A stretch of 5,917 nt of DNA from contig CANRLE010000063.1 of NCBI GenBank assembly GCA_947631385.1, positions 1 to 5,917 on the forward strand. The letters run 5' to 3'. Below the pieces are notes generated by a model. The model had not been told where the DNA came from, ran no database searches, and saw only the letters and a list, made by a program, of their open reading frames with translations. The number at the start of each line of letters is the position of its first letter. Positions within the stretch are counted from its first letter, which is position 1. The position numbers and the translations under genes were made by a program. Below are positions 5,894-5,917 of this stretch, in pieces. The DNA comes from an uncultured Clostridia bacterium. Its GTDB lineage: Bacteria; Bacillota; Clostridia; TANB77; CAG-508.

Positions 5894-5917
5894 GTCTGTA
5901 ATTAACCTCTTAATGAA

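Overview
The window is very AT-rich and every gene in it lies on the minus strand, so the order of transcription is right to left. It looks like a strictly or facultatively anaerobic low-GC Firmicute, most likely a Clostridia member. The reasons are the class III (oxygen-sensitive, glycyl radical) ribonucleotide reductase, AGGAG-type ribosome binding sites, low-GC promoters of the TTGACA/TAAAAT type, and a PheS of the kind carrying a CxxC...CxxC insertion. I cannot name the genus.

Layout, in the direction of transcription. (1) 5917-5784: a non-coding stretch with a terminator-like hairpin for an unseen upstream gene, then an almost ideal promoter. (2) 5714-3696: one long protein joining a MATE-family multidrug/metabolite exporter to a complete C-terminal cytidylate-kinase-like domain. 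Its short leader contains a hairpin with a T tract. (3) 3695-3571: a hairpin ending the exporter unit, then a perfect 20-bp palindrome centred near -40.5 of an extended -10 promoter for nrdD. (4) 3570-938: nrdD and nrdG, overlapping by one base (TAATG), the catalytic subunit and radical-SAM activase of anaerobic ribonucleotide reductase. (5) 937-839: a promoter whose -35 lies inside the end of nrdG, and a short leader with a hairpin resembling the terminator half of a T-box. (6) 838-1: the first 279 codons of pheS, the phenylalanyl-tRNA synthetase alpha chain, running off the left edge.

nrdD and nrdG form one functional unit supplying deoxynucleotides without oxygen. The exporter-kinase fusion and pheS are separate transcription units by the promoter evidence. 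No mobile element, CRISPR array, tRNA or rRNA gene was seen. The points most worth a second look are the transporter-kinase fusion, the palindromic operator at the nrdDG promoter, and the T-box-like hairpin in a pheS leader too short to hold a T-box.
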